Assembly: GCF_043641665.1 (NCBI RefSeq)
Contig: NC_092203.1
Location: 8,843,067-8,907,066 of the forward strand
Source of the DNA: Enoplosus armatus
Lineage: Eukaryota > Chordata > Actinopteri > Centrarchiformes > Enoplosidae
Direction of reading: 5' to 3'
Length of the DNA stretch: 64,000 nucleotides
Shown here piece after piece: positions 1 to 13,180 of the stretch. A program made the position numbers and the translations under genes. Numbering within the stretch: position 1 is the first letter of the stretch; each line of letters begins with the position of its first letter. The notes beneath the pieces were generated by a model. That model was not told where the DNA came from, searched no databases, and saw only the letters and a list, made by a program, of their open reading frames with translations.

Positions 1-1414
1 AGGGGCGATTTTGTTTTCAAGACCAACATGAATGCCGAGAGAATGAGAGCGAAATGTATTGTATTTTTAATGTGTTTCATTCTTTGCTTTTTTTTTCCTT
101 TTGCTCCACTTTTTTTTTTTAGCTTTCCCTCCAGCACTCATTTGTACTTTTAGAGCCCTCTTCGCTAAAACTGAGACAATAGAAGATAATCGAGAGTGCG
201 AAACAAAGACTAATAGAGAGAGAGTCTCAAAGCCAAGTTGTGAAGAAATGTCAATCTTTTTATTCATCACTGAAACCTTGATAATCGTGGCCTCTTTTGG
301 AGAGGCGGTGAACAGCAGTAGCAATAATTTTTCTTATCCCATATAATCTCTCTGGGTTTCAATCCTGGCCCACATCACAGATTCGTTCAGAGATGGGAAT
401 ATGTGATATGTTGGGAAACAATTGACCAGTCAGAAAATGGGGACATCGTCCTCCTACATATCTAGCTAGCAAACTAGCTACATTCATGGAGATAGCGATA
501 GAAAAATGCCAGTGGATGATCAAGTTATCTGCTGCCAAATGTCATCACTACTGACTTGTTAGGGAAACCTGGCTAACATGACACATTTACACAGTGAATT
601 AATGAATGAATGAAGTCACACAAAATGGCAATTCAGTCTGAACATCAGACTATTAAATCATTCTTTTTTTTTTAGAGCAAAACCTGTCGCCTTCGTAAAT
701 GATTTGGATCACTTCCGTTTTGCATCACCAAATTTTGGTTTCTGTTTTGAGCTTGATGATCTCAGACAAATCCTGCCTATCCTTGAAATGCACATTATAA
801 GCCCATTTTACAGAATGCAGCTAGAAGGCGGTCACACTGTTTATTGTGTGATTAGCTGCTGCCTTAGTAAATCTCACGCTAATTTGACGCGCCTTTCAAT
901 CTGCATCAGTCTGCATGTCAGTCTGCATGTCCTGAATCTGGTCTTTAATATCTGGCAGGTCTTTCCTGGCTGAAATTCTCTGGCTCACAGAGGATTGATG
1001 CATTTTACATGTCTGGCTGCAGCAACAAGGTTCCTCTTTAGAAGGAATAGAAGAAGAACCGGCCAACTGAGCATAGAAGATCAGCACCATCTAAAGAAAA
1101 TACAACTTCCTCTACAGGAAATCAGATAAAGTCCTCTGGAAAGTGCAAAAAAAAACCTCCACCAAAGATCTCGTCAAAATCAAATATCCATTTGACAGTT
1201 GGAGGGAAAAAAATGTCTTTCTTGTCTCTCTTTTACACTCCAAAGGTCATGGAGTGAAAGAGCATGTATCTGTCTCAGATATGTTTTCGGTATCAGTTGC
1301 AGCGCGTCCTCAGCTCACCCCGCTGCACATCACAGTGCATAGCCAGGCCGGGTGATGCTTCACTTGGTGGGTGACTTCTAATATAATTGCCTGTGTGTTT
1401 GACTGGGTGCTTGG

Positions 1415-1415
<1 letters not shown>

Positions 1416-1445
<30 letters not shown>
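1416..1445. repeat. (TG)n microsatellite
   Basis: About 15 uninterrupted TG units in intron 1. Confidence 0.97.
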
Positions 1446-1447
<2 letters not shown>

Positions 1448-2158
1448 GGTATTTCTGCTGAATAAAAGCACTTTGTTGCACCTCTTGAGTGGATATTTCC
1501 AGTATGTTTGCTCTCCTGTAGCAGTTGCCTCTGTGCTCTTCATCTCAATGAAAGCTGATAAAAAGAAACTATTTTGTTCTGCTTCTTCTTGCTGAAGAAG
1601 AAACTTGTATTCAACACTGTCCTCACCAGCAAAATGACAGCATTGGTCATTTGTTCAAACACTAGAAACGTTTTGTGTTTTCCTGACAAGTACCAGTTAC
1701 GGCCGTGCAAATATCGTTACAGCAAAACCGCAAAACCCCTCCTGGTTGGTGTGGGATGGGTCAAGTGTGTGGCCATGGCACCGCAGAGACCACATTTAGT
1801 TTCCCACCTCTTATGAATTGCAGATAGAAAAATACATCTATTCGAGTGAGGTTCTGACCTGCAATAGGCAGACATCCAAAGGTGGGGAGAGAAAGTTTCA
1901 CACGCCATATTTTTACTCACTAATCTATATGTTTGGGGACAAATTGCCTTCTTCAGGAAAAATTCAGAATGACAAATATAGTCTATCGACGAGTTGTAGA
2001 AGGAAAGCAGCCAGCCTTTCAGTTGCCATTTCTATTCTTTCTTATACTTAACTTTTCTCTGTCGGGGGTTGTGACAAGCCGCTCACAAAGCAGCGATGTT
2101 TAGTCCAAATCTTAAATACCAAGCAGGTCGAGGTCTGGTCATGTCTGGAAACAGTTTA

Positions 2159-2182
2159 GGGGGGGGGGGGGGGGGGGGGGGG
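2159..2182. repeat. Poly-G run, 24 G
   Basis: Twenty-four consecutive G on the sense strand, the longest homopolymer in the window. Length is prone to sequencing error. Confidence 0.9.
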
Positions 2183-2779
2183 TGAGAATCTGAAAGTGTG
2201 AACTCAGTTCAAGGTTTTGAAGATAAGTAGCAATTTGCATGCAACGATTTTTGAAAACTTTGTTGTCAGAGTTCATATTTATGTTCCATTTGGCAGTTCC
2301 TAGGAGGGGATTCAGTTATCTAACAATGTAAGTAGGCTGACCTTCTGTAAGTGTATCTGTTTCTTATGATTGTGCAATTTAACTCGTTTAATGACTTTGC
2401 AGCTCTGCATCACTGCTTTGTTTAATCACCTTTTCTACAATAACTGCGATTATCAGATGGGATGTTTTCCCCAGCAGAAAGCAATAGCCCATAGCTGCCC
2501 ATTATTGTTATTTTTTACTTTTTTTTTAGTTTTTTTTTACCAGGGATTGTGGTGCTTTGTTGTTCCACTTTTATGGTGATTTATATCTTAGAGGGAGGGA
2601 TGATGAAAAAGTAGATTTCCACACATGTGAGACTCCATCTACTGCTGCCCTCGCAGCCTCCGTACCTGTACCCCCTTCCCCCAAGATACCGAGGAAAGAG
2701 GCGGAAACAAGCGTAGGAGATGGTACATATTTCTCTTTTGAACTTCACAGGAGTGAGGTGCTTTCGAAACGCTCCCAGG

Positions 2780-2945
2780 AGCAGATTTTTCTTAGATGTG
2801 AGGAGGAAGGGCAGGGAGTTCAGAGAGAGAGGGACAGGAGAAGGAGTGAAGGAGGGAGAGGAAGAGATAGAGAAGTGCTGGCGAAAGAGAAAGAAAGAGA
2901 GGGCGAATGCTAGAGAGAGCACAACAGAAAGAGTAGGAATGGATT
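2780..2945. other. Purine-rich (GA) tract
   Basis: About 165 bp consisting mostly of A and G on the sense strand (gagagagaggg, ggagggagagg and similar). There is no clean unit, and the reading frames through it are compositional. Confidence 0.7.
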
Positions 2946-5922
2946 TGTGTATCCCGCTGGGGGTGAAACGGTAAGCCACTTTCTATGTTTTGGAGGAAGT
3001 GGATTGATTTCCCCTTCTGTGACCTCTGTCTCACTCGCTGCTGTTACCAAGTGTGATACAAAAGTCTTTTAACTGGAGGTGGAAATACACCGGCTGCTGC
3101 ATTTGGAAACAGCAGAAGCTGTACCGAGTCCAAATGTTCTCAGGCATCGTGCAGAACAAAGTCAGAAAGGTAGGCCTACAGGTGTAGCCTTTGTGTGAGC
3201 GCCAGCTTTTTATTACACGCCTGCTGAGCCCTATCCCCAACCAACCAGGAAGTTTGGGGAAATCAAGTCAGAAAAAACAAGGGGTTGTGTGTTAGCAATC
3301 TATGTTCCTTCTATTCAGTGCATATATGTTATGATACCATAAATATATATCAGAAAATGTCAGTTCTCTCAGTTCATTTTCATTCACGCGATGCTGAAAT
3401 CTGATACAATCTGGAGCCTCCTTCAACAGGTCGTGTCCGCATGTCGGATCGTTGAAACATAAAATTAAAAAGACTGTTAGCCTTCTGACATCTCCTCACA
3501 GGGCTTCAAAAAGTTAATCTGTCCTTTGTTGAATTGAAATGAGCTTGACCTTCCCCTCTACAGCCTGTGTGTTCCACTGAACCTTTTAAATGGCACAGGA
3601 TGGATCAGCGCTGTTTGCCTAAATGATACAAGGCAAGACCCCCCAAGGCCTGGATGCAAACACAAATTACTTTGAAGAAAAGAGGTAGGGGGGGTGTCAC
3701 GGGTGAAGGTCAAAGCAGCCATATAGGCCGCAGAGTGGCCCCGCCAACCCTCCAAAAAAAAAGAAACAAGCTTTGACTGAATGCTGTGTCTGGGCTCGGT
3801 ATAAATCTCAGAGCTGTAAAACTGGTTCTGTCTACACTGCCCACCCTCATAAATTGGCATCTCCCCGCCACCCCCGTCCCACCACCGGCTTCACACATGC
3901 TTTATGACAAGAAGATCAGACCACTAAATGAACGGAGGCGAGGGGATCGTAAATCGTCCAGGTGAAGACGGAGATACAGTGAGGGAGGTTGTTTCGGTTG
4001 ACTCTCGACCAAAGACGAAAAGTGAAGTTTGGCCCTCGGGATGAAAAGAGACAAAAGTCAGAGTTGAGGTGAAACTTTGTACTTTTTGCAGTATATCCCC
4101 TGGGAGACATTCAGGACTTTGCCTCATCATGCTAGAAACTTAATACACCTCATGTACTTCCTGTAGGGGAGATGAATTCGCCTTTCAACCACCAATTTGC
4201 ATAGTAATGAAGAAAAATTGATTTCCTCAAAACTCCTACAACTCCTTTTGTTTTAAGGTGCAGAACTCCCATTAATACCAACCATATGTTATTTGAAGAC
4301 AAGTATGTTGACATAGAAGTATTTGCTAATTATACATTCATTAAGTTAAGTAATGGCATCATTATCACACATGGTTGTTGGTGATTCTCTATGTGACTGT
4401 GCCTGTGGCTTGTGGATGAATACAGATGTGCCCAGATTTCATTTCCACGTCGTTTTAATTATAGCCTCTCGATTGAAAACATGCTGAAATCATATCGACG
4501 GCTGCAATTTTCAGATTAAAGGAGGATATAATGAAAGAAGGCTTCAAAACAAGGTACCGCCGTGGTTCAATAGGAGGCTTGCATGCAAATGAAATGCCAT
4601 TATTATGAGATAAACTTTAATTTAATTCAACTCCCAGAGGACTCCGTGCTTCATGCTATTGATTTCTGTCGCCATCTGTATTCCAGTGTTGTTCACCCAG
4701 ATCAATATGGCTTGAATTCTCATACATGTGTAAAATGACACCTCTGCTGTAGTATTGCTTTCTGTGTGTGATATAGGGCTGGAAGTCAGTCCTTTGCTGA
4801 GACGCAAGAGCAGTTTCACTTCTGTGCTTTGGAACACACACATGCTGGATTCCTTTTCTGTGCAGAGGAGGAAATTAATTTACCTACAGTGGGCTATTGT
4901 GCTCACGCAAACTGTTTTGAGAAGCCATTTTTCATTCTTTATGGGGCCATTTCATCAGAATCCCTGTTTGAAAATAGACAAACTCTCTCATTAATTTTAG
5001 AATTATGACACTGGTGTGCAAAAAGCTGTTCCTTTCACTTCTCTAGCCTTGTGTTCAGGGTCAGCTTTGCAGCCACAGAGGCAGTTTTCATGGTAGTTTT
5101 TGCTCACGCTGTTGAGATGGAAGAGCAGTTACGGCAACCCATCTCATGGCCCGTGTCAGGGGTTCCAGCAGCCTTTGAAATCCTTCAAATGTCCTTAAAA
5201 AGTGTTTGGGTAGAAGATTGAATGAACTTTTGATTTATGAAAAATAGAAATACACTCTTTTTTCTTTTCAATTGACAGTTGACTCCTTTCATTTTTCACA
5301 AGAGGGAAGAATGACGCTATTTCCCATCTTTCTCTGCACGAGGATCACAATCCCTCACTGGCTTCCCACCCCCAAACACCGTCTGTCCTGGAAAGCTAAA
5401 GGCAACACCGCTGGCAGTTTGAGGTGCATGATGTCTAACTTTAACCAACTTTGATGAGTTGAATTTCAGCCAACGAGGCCTTGGAAGTCAATAGAAATGC
5501 CTTAACTCAAAGGGGAACAAGTTGAAATATCTTTTTCAATCATTACTCAATGTCATGAAGCTGAATAAATCTTAATTCTTTTTATGTTTATTTATATATA
5601 AAGGCCTACGCTGTGCAGATGGGGATTAAACCAAAGGACATTTTTATAAACGAGGCCCTGGGGTCTTTTTGACTGAACTATTGTGTCTCCGCCTGCCTTG
5701 GAAAAGGAAATTATTCTTGGAGCATTTGACTGCCAATATTCATTTGCTAGTTTATTTTGAACTCCTACATTCTGCTCTGATTTGTATCAACATACATATT
5801 TTTAGCATTTTTTTGTGCTGTTTTGCAAAATCATGTTGCTTTTCTGCTTCACCAAGGAAACAACCCTTTTATTACATTTGTTTCTTTTCTGAGAGGAGGA
5901 ACAACCACTATAGGAATGCAAG

Positions 5923-5926
<4 letters not shown>

Positions 5927-5987
<61 letters not shown>
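5927..5987. repeat. (TG)n microsatellite, about 30 units
   Basis: A long uninterrupted TG array. A CA array follows at 6141-6163, so the two are complementary on the same strand. Confidence 0.97.
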
Positions 5988-5988
<1 letters not shown>

Positions 5989-6140
5989 GTGTATGCACAT
6001 ACTGACTGGATCGGGTGATCCTCGTGCTTAATGGGTGGAACGGCCTGAGATTTGCTGCCCTGTAGTGCGCACCCAGGGGACTGAGGCATCAGCAGGTACA
6101 ATACACACAATTAATGTCTGCTTAGTAAAAGATACGCGGT

Positions 6141-6163
6141 ACACACACACACACACACACACA
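6141..6163. repeat. (AC)n microsatellite
   Basis: About 11 AC units, facing the TG array about 150 bp upstream. Confidence 0.96.
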
Positions 6164-7276
6164 TAGACTGGATACACCACTTACCCATATTTTCTCTGTC
6201 TTTTTTAGTTAGTCTTCTGGACTTTTTCTGCCCCCTCTCATATTTTCTCCTGGATGCTCTCTTATCATTCTTTCTCTTTTGCAGCCTCACACTCACCTCT
6301 CAGCTCATATAGCCATCTTCCATCCATTACATGTATTATGTGTGAGCACTTCTCCTTCATACGTTCAATACGACACAACACCTACTGAATCTATAGATAT
6401 ATTTTCTGCCTTCAAATGTGTGTGTGTGTTTCCCCTGGTGAATGTGTGCAACAGTGTGTGTGGTAGCAAAAAAACAGCTCCACTTGTCTCCTGGGTTTTG
6501 CTAATTAAAACCTCTCCTGTCTTAATTTCCTTCAGATTAACATCACAGACAGGAGGACTTGTCTAACTTGGGTACAACTGCTGTAGTTTGACACAGTTTG
6601 TGTGTGTTGTGTGTGTTTTTGCCTTTGCGCCTCTGTGCTTTGTGCACGCTTGTGTAATCTCACAGACATTAGCTTAGCGAGACCAACTCTCCCACAAAGA
6701 GATTCCATGATTACAAGGCTAACCCAGATACTTGAAGATGCATGAATAAAATGGCCTGAATATCCCAGCCCATCTGACATTCCTTCGATCAAATCTGCAA
6801 AAGCTGACATTTTCTTGAACTTCCTCTGATTCATATATTTCACAACGCCTGACAAGGTGCAAGCACAGCCGCACTTTCAGAATATCATCTGAAGATTTCC
6901 GTTGTTGACGTGCAACATCTCAATGGCAAACCCCATTAAAGGTGGCTGTTTCTGGTGTGAGGGCCTTCATTAGACGAGAGTGCGGCCGCGTGGATGTAGC
7001 CGCGTCATTAGCACCATGTTCTCCCTCGTCCATCAGCGCTCCTTTATGGCACATTTCACTCCCAACTAGGTCATTCAGGTTTGCCTGGCAGATGGAATAG
7101 CCAGAGCAACGCAGAGACATAAAGCAGGCAGGCGCGTAATGATGCGCACCCGCATGCTTTTGTACACAGACGCATAATCACACTTCCTCCTTCTCGTCTT
7201 CGTTCCTGCTCCACATCAGACACGCTCGCCTCTCCTCGTTCTTTTGCTTCATCCTTAAACAAAATCTCTCTCAGAC

Positions 7277-7294
7277 GGGGGGGGGGGGGGGGGG
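7277..7294. repeat. Poly-G run, 18 G
   Basis: Eighteen consecutive G on the sense strand. Confidence 0.9.
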
Positions 7295-8769
7295 AGCAGC
7301 CATACATTATGCTTTCCCCCCTCTCCCTGCATCCACTCTGCTGTCAAACTCTCCTTCCTCGTACACAGGCTGTGAAACGCAAACACACACCCGTTAAGAC
7401 AGGCGTTCTCTCGGGGCGGAGCAGGGTAATCATGCCGCAGCACCTCTGGCAAGGCTAATTAAACCAGGACATCTGTGCCTTATTCCACATCTGGAGCAGG
7501 TGGCGGCGTCGCCTGCAGAAGCTTCTCACCCCTCCCCTCTCGCCACCACCACCTCATTACTGCACTGCTAAACAATGGCGGCTGCAAGGGCGCGCGCAAA
7601 CCTCCCTCTCTGTCTTTTATTTTTATTTAAACCGTTCTATCTTCCGTGAAAGTTGACGGCGCATTAGGACTCCCTTTTGTGCACCCTGGCCAGTGAGGGC
7701 AGAGGGGGCCCGAGCTCCCCTGTGCCCATTTGTACTCTTCTGCCAAAAGAAGAATATGTTAACTGATTTAACTCACCAGAGAATTAATTATCTCTGCAGT
7801 TATCTCTCCATAAACTACTTGATCAACAACCTCTCCTATCAGTCCCAGAGACAGTATTTTGAAACCTGCCGTCCCTCTCTTCCTCCCTTTTCCTGGCTTG
7901 CCTCTGCTGAATTCTGACACAAAAGTAAAGCTCTCAGACTGAAATCCCTTTAAAGACAGATTCAAAGTCTCAATCGTGCCGGTGGGGATAGGTGCAGGTT
8001 TACACAAGTGAAATCAAGTCAGACAGTGAGACGGGGTGGTAGGATTTGACAGTGCTGGGTGTTGAATCAAAGCCAGCTGGATCCTCGGGAGTCTTCAATT
8101 ACACCGTTCTCCTGGGCAAACTCAAAAAAGACTTTAGTGTCTTTATTTGCACGCCCGTGTGAGTATTAATGTGTAAATAAAAACTGATGAAAAAAGGCTT
8201 TATTTAAACCAATAAGGTCATTTACAGCAGAGTCAGTTAAACTTCCCATAATCCTCCCTTTTGATGTCTTTAATAGTCATCCTTAATCTGAATTCACACT
8301 CCCCATGATTCTTCTGCATGCTCTGCATCACACTTTATTATCTCCGTTCTTTGCTAAATTGTTATGGGATTTTCTATTTAAATTACGTCTTTTTTGGCTG
8401 ATTCTTGGTGACCCCTCCAGCCTTCAGAGCGTGTCCCTTGAGGCCCGATGACATGCCCGTAACAAGGAGCTTATTGCAGCGTTATTGCCCAAGCATCGAG
8501 AAGGTTCCACGGCCCTGAGGGCATATGTGATGGCGCTGACAGGTCCTGGGGACTCGACTGTCACTGTCAGGGAGCCAGTGGCTCGGCTCGATGCAGTTGT
8601 CAAACGCCAGGCGAGGAAACAGTCGCATTTCTTAATAGATGCGTATCGTTTCCCACGCTCGTGCATATGCGAACACACAGGGAAGACGTGCATGGGAGCA
8701 CGGCGGCGTGCAGTACATGCACATGCAAAATGAAAACGTAATGTTATTCTTGCTGCGGTGTGACAGGAG

Positions 8770-8816
8770 CACACACACACATATATATATATATATATAA
8801 CACACACACACACACA
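8770..8816. repeat. Compound (CA)n(TA)n(CA)n microsatellite
   Basis: A CA tract, then about 10 TA units, then another CA tract. The TA core is self-complementary and could extrude as a hairpin. Confidence 0.95.
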
Positions 8817-9159
8817 ACCTGGTGAGTCCTTTGGGAGCCCCTGACAGCTCTGCCCTGAGCTTCCAATCCGTCTCAGGGAGCTCCATACACCCAGTGCAAT
8901 TACTCTTTCTTGCTGACTGCACCTGCACAACATAATTGAGAAGGCTACTGGGGCTTTGTCACTTAAGGTAAAGATGTAAAAGAAAAAAATGTGCCCTGGC
9001 TAAGCTGCAGAACTGCAGCACGGGGCTATTACACCTCAAACAGCGTGTGCGCGCCTGGCCTCGCACGTCTATCTGTGCCGGTTTGTGTGTGAGGGAGGAT
9101 GCTCGGGTGTCTGTGTGTGTTGTGCGCTGAAGGACACGGTGTCAGACCGGTGAGGCAAA

Positions 9160-9370
9160 GTGAATTAGGACCCTCCACAATAACTTTTGTATTGAATATT
9201 CTGTGACGAATTTGCAAAATTTAAACTCTGCAGACAATTCCATTGAGATTGGCGCGTCAGCCAGACGGAGGATATCAAATATTCATGCGTTGTCCGTCGT
9301 TTGAGTTTGGCATTAATGGTTCGAGAGCCAGTTTTAATGATGAGAGATTTAATTAAGCTCCGTTGGTGCA
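9160..9370. promoter_or_regulatory. Candidate conserved non-coding element, intron 1
   Basis: A repeat-free stretch with gatatcaaatattcatg, ggcattaatgg, ttttaatgatg and gatttaattaagc, mixed with CpG words (ggcgcgtc, gtccgtcg). Regulatory role is inferred from composition only. Confidence 0.22.
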
Positions 9371-9977
9371 ACTAGGGCTGACTTCTTGAGACCAGGGGAT
9401 CCGGAGCATCCCCCAGTCTTACTTTAATGAAACCAGCAGCAGGTCATTGTCTGTAATGAGGAAATTGACTTGGATCTCATTATATGTTTTTTTACCTCAT
9501 TCTATATGTTGTATAGAAAGTTCCAACTAAGTGAAACACGTCTTCATGTTAAAACAGTCTAAAACTGACTGTTTAAACAGTTGCAGGTCATGAGTGTTAA
9601 ACGCTCACGCTGACGTCACCCCCCTCCCCTGATGAATGGTCTGGAAACAAATTGCCAGTGCTGCCATTTAACTTATCTGGCAAGCAATTATAAAGCTCAA
9701 GCTTTGAAATGAAGTTGACTGGTCGAAATGGCAGCTCTCTGTGACAGCGTTTTCAGTAATCTGGCAACCGTGCAGTTTGCTTAGATTCCAGCTACCTCGA
9801 CTGGGAGCCAAGTCTGTCTGTCCCAGTTTCACACGAGGGAGACAGACAGAGAGAAATGGGTGGATAACCAAACTGGGCAGAGGATGAGCAGAGGGAGACA
9901 GGCTGAGCAGTGATTTGAACTACACAATCGTATATCCCCTGTAAAACCACAAATTGTTTCTACAAGATTTGAAATGA

Positions 9978-10066
9978 GTGAGCTTTAGAGGTGCAGACAG
10001 AGGCAGGCTAGCTGTTTCCCCTTGTTTCCAGTCTTTATGCTAAGCTAAGTGCTAAGCTAAGCTAAG
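9978..10066. repeat. Teleost interspersed repeat fragment (GCTAGCTGTTTCC / GCTAAGCTAAG)
   Basis: The phrase ggcaggctagctgtttcccc, then a ttccagtctttatgc stretch, then tandem gctaagctaa units, is a dispersed element common in spiny-rayed fish genomes. The copy is truncated on both sides and its GCTAA tail has an extra unit with a GT interruption. It lies in intron 1 and is non-coding. Confidence 0.7.
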
Positions 10067-10384
10067 ACATCTTTTTTTTTTTACTTTTCCTGTTGGCCCT
10101 TTGTGTCGCCCACCCTGCTCTCCTGCTCCACACTATTCTTAAAACTCATATCCATGCATGTTTGCAGGACCTTTGAGTTTGATCTGTCAGTCACTCCGGC
10201 TCTCATTCTTTTTCTCCCTTTTTCTGTCCTCCTCTGAACCCCGAGCGTGGATTCATGGATATTCATGGATTTACACACACTTTGATGCATACCTGGAAGT
10301 CTGTTGAATTGTTAAGTCGACCTATTTATGAGCCAAAATGTGAGCAACAATTATGTCCACTTTTGCAACTTTCACAAATGAGTT

Positions 10385-10600
10385 TTCATCTCGCTCTTTT
10401 CTCTCCATCCTCCACATCCAAAACTCCTCTCTCCCCTCCTCTCCTCTCCTCTTCCATCTCCTCTCTCCAGCCCACCTGTGAAAATATCTAACTTTCATCC
10501 CCCTCGCTTATGTATTCCCCCTGAAGGCAGACTAAGCTCTTTCCCTATCTCCTCCCGCTCTCTCTTAGCCCTCTCTCATTCCCTCGTCTTTCTTATTCTC
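10385..10600. other. Pyrimidine-rich (CT) tract
   Basis: This is CT-rich on the sense strand, with ctcctctcctctcctctt near 10437. It is a polypyrimidine region in intron 1 with no nearby exon. Reading frames are compositional. Confidence 0.65.
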
Positions 10601-12201
10601 TCTATCGCTTGTGTGTCAACTCGCACAGAAAAGACACACACCGGCTCAGACACACTCCCCTGTCATTTGTCAACACTGTCAGCTCGGATGGAAAGAAACT
10701 TCCCTACCTGCCTACCTACCACCCACTCCCACTTCTTTATGTCAAATCCCACCACACCGGAGTAGGCAGTTCCTCAGCCCTCACTATCACCTCCGATATC
10801 AAGGAGAGCAGCCAGACTCCCAGAGTCACACCTGTGAGTGATGGCAAACTGTCACATCATGGCAGAAAATGTGAACCTTAGCTGGAAACCTTCCTTAAAT
10901 ATAGATATAAATCACCAGAACGGATTCCTGGTGTAAAAAAAAAAAACTTAGTTAATTACGCAAACTTCCAAAAAAGTGTTTCAGAATTATACTGTGATGA
11001 ATCCAAAGACTTCAAAAAAATAAGACTTTGAAGGCTTTGAGATTGTAACTGCTTATTTCTGGCATGCTGCCATACAAGAAAAACGAACTAATCCTTGAAA
11101 AGTCATCTCAAGCGCAGCGCATTGTGATTTGTTTGCATGTTAAGACATCTCGAAGCTTTTGTTTGATCTAAGCACATGACGGATTTAGTTTCTCCTGGTC
11201 CAGTTCCAATTTACTACATGAGTTAGGACTTTTTTCGGCACATAAAAGGACCACCACCACCGCTCAACACACTGCCGCATCAATCAGCCCAGGAGTTAAT
11301 TTGAAGACTCGACCAGGAAGTTCCAACATATTTGCACGAAAGGTTTCATGAAAGAGCTCTAGGTTTCTTCCCTGCTCATCTAGAGTTCACCACCTCTCAG
11401 TTCTGCTAACTCAAACATCGTCAGACATCCTGGAGCTAATTCTTTGTGTCTCTCTTTGCTCTACAGTCAAAGAAATGTGAAATTAATTTATATTTTGTTG
11501 CTGGGAGGGAGCTCTTCTCATGGCGATGTCTGAAAAGTGGCTCATCTGAGACCAAACTTTAAATGCTTGTGGTCATATAAGTTCGGTGGCCTTTTGTGGA
11601 AAGTTACATGAATCCCCTCCGACAATAAATGTGTGTCTCGAGCAGCATTTAGAAAAATACACAGACTGAAACTGTAGAACAAATATTAATATTCAAGCTC
11701 GAACCACTTTCTAGCTCTGAAGCTTCACTTCATTTAACATCTTATAGGAAGTAAAATAGTGATGACTTTGGTTAAATGATTTCTTCCACACAGCGTAACC
11801 CCCTGCTCATCACACAGCGATGTTTCCTTTTCACACTGATTGCCTTTACATTGTCACTCACCTGGAGGAAGGCTGCGGCTCATTGCTTAACTTTTGCCAC
11901 TGAAGCATCCAAAGCCATTGACGCTCAGTGTTTGAGGTCCTGGGATTATTATTGTGGATTATTTCTTTCTATTAGAGAGGTGAAAATAAATGAGGGGGTA
12001 GAAACGGGGAACGACACGCAGTGAAACAGATAGAGGGAGTCACAAGGTGCAAAATCAAAATCAAACCAAAGGTCAAGATGAGCCTTTATGTTTTGCTCGG
12101 TCGGTGAATGTGAGAGCAGGATGAGTTGAAAGAAGAAAGACTGACTCACACAGACAGACTCTCCTGCTGAGCGTCTGACAACAGGCTGGCTGATTGGCGA
12201 T

Positions 12202-12203
<2 letters not shown>

Positions 12204-12236
<33 letters not shown>
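12204..12236. repeat. (AC)n microsatellite
   Basis: About 16 uninterrupted AC units. Confidence 0.96.
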
Positions 12237-12237
<1 letters not shown>

Positions 12238-12999
12238 AGCCGAGAAAGTCACACATACTTCTCCACAGCCAAACAGCACAAACACTTTCTTACTTGTATT
12301 TTTTAAGCGCACAAAAACACCCACTTGCAAACACACACACATTTGAGCGTAAAAAACAAGAAATAATGCACATAAACGCATCAGAAATACTCGCACACAG
12401 AGAGCACTTCTGTTGCGTGCACATCAGACAGTTGATTGTGTTGCAGCAGCTCTTGTCTGTATTTTCATCTCATAGCTCTCTGGCCTCTGTGTGTCTTCTT
12501 GCTGTCCGCTCGTCTTCTTTCTACTGTCTGTGGATGGAGATCGGAGGCTGCGACTTTTATTTTCAATAAAAAAAGCTTTTAAGAAAGATAGGGAAGCCAT
12601 TTTAAGGCGACTCACAAGTTCTGAAAGGCAGAATCAATTAATGAATGCAAAATGAATCCAGTTATAGAAATAACACAAATTAGGATCCTTATCATCTGTT
12701 GTGTTTTGATGTAAGAGTAAAAGACCTCCATAAAACAAGCCGGTTCCACAAGCAAAGACAAATGAGAGGCGAGAGCAGCGGAACCTGTTTAAGTAAATCC
12801 TAAAAGAGAGTGATATGTAAAACCAGAAAGAAAATGATACACGACACATATAATATCACAGTGTAAACACTAAAATCATGACCCCTCGCTCTCAGTCCCT
12901 CCCTCCTGTCCCTCCTGTCCCTCCTCACCTCTGTCATACCCACAACTCCTGACTCATCAGACACTATTGTCATGCACCCTCCATCCGCAGCACACAGGG

Positions 13000-13180
13000 C
13001 TAAATTATTGGCCCCTTTTTAATAAGGCTATGGATTGTTTGAGGAATGGCACCGGCACCGCTGTTGATTATATTGAAAGCCTGTTGTTTTATATCCTGCG
13101 AATGTCAGATTTCTGCTATTTACATCCCTCAACTCCGGCACGCCAGCGAATGGCTATTGATTTTTGCCAAAGATGAATGG
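13000..13180. promoter_or_regulatory. Candidate conserved non-coding element, intron 1
   Basis: It contains gctaaattattgg, ttaataaggc, gttgattatattg and ggctattgattt in a repeat-free segment. One frame stays open across it without a known protein signature. Confidence 0.22.

Noticed and set aside
2938..2971. A possible alternative first coding exon: an ATG in a fair context followed by a gtaagc donor.
   Set aside because: The coding length to the donor leaves two extra bases, while exon 2 needs one, so the join goes out of frame and soon stops. The short peptide does not look like an ErbB4 signal peptide. It could only be an untranslated exon, for which there is no evidence.
5669..6110. Open frames with long Cys-Val or Thr-His runs.
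   Set aside because: They are translations of the TG/CA arrays. The same explanation covers similar frames at 1293-1595, 12073-12396, 15409-16175, 18211-18484, 23588-23914, 32707-33297 and 54388-54612.
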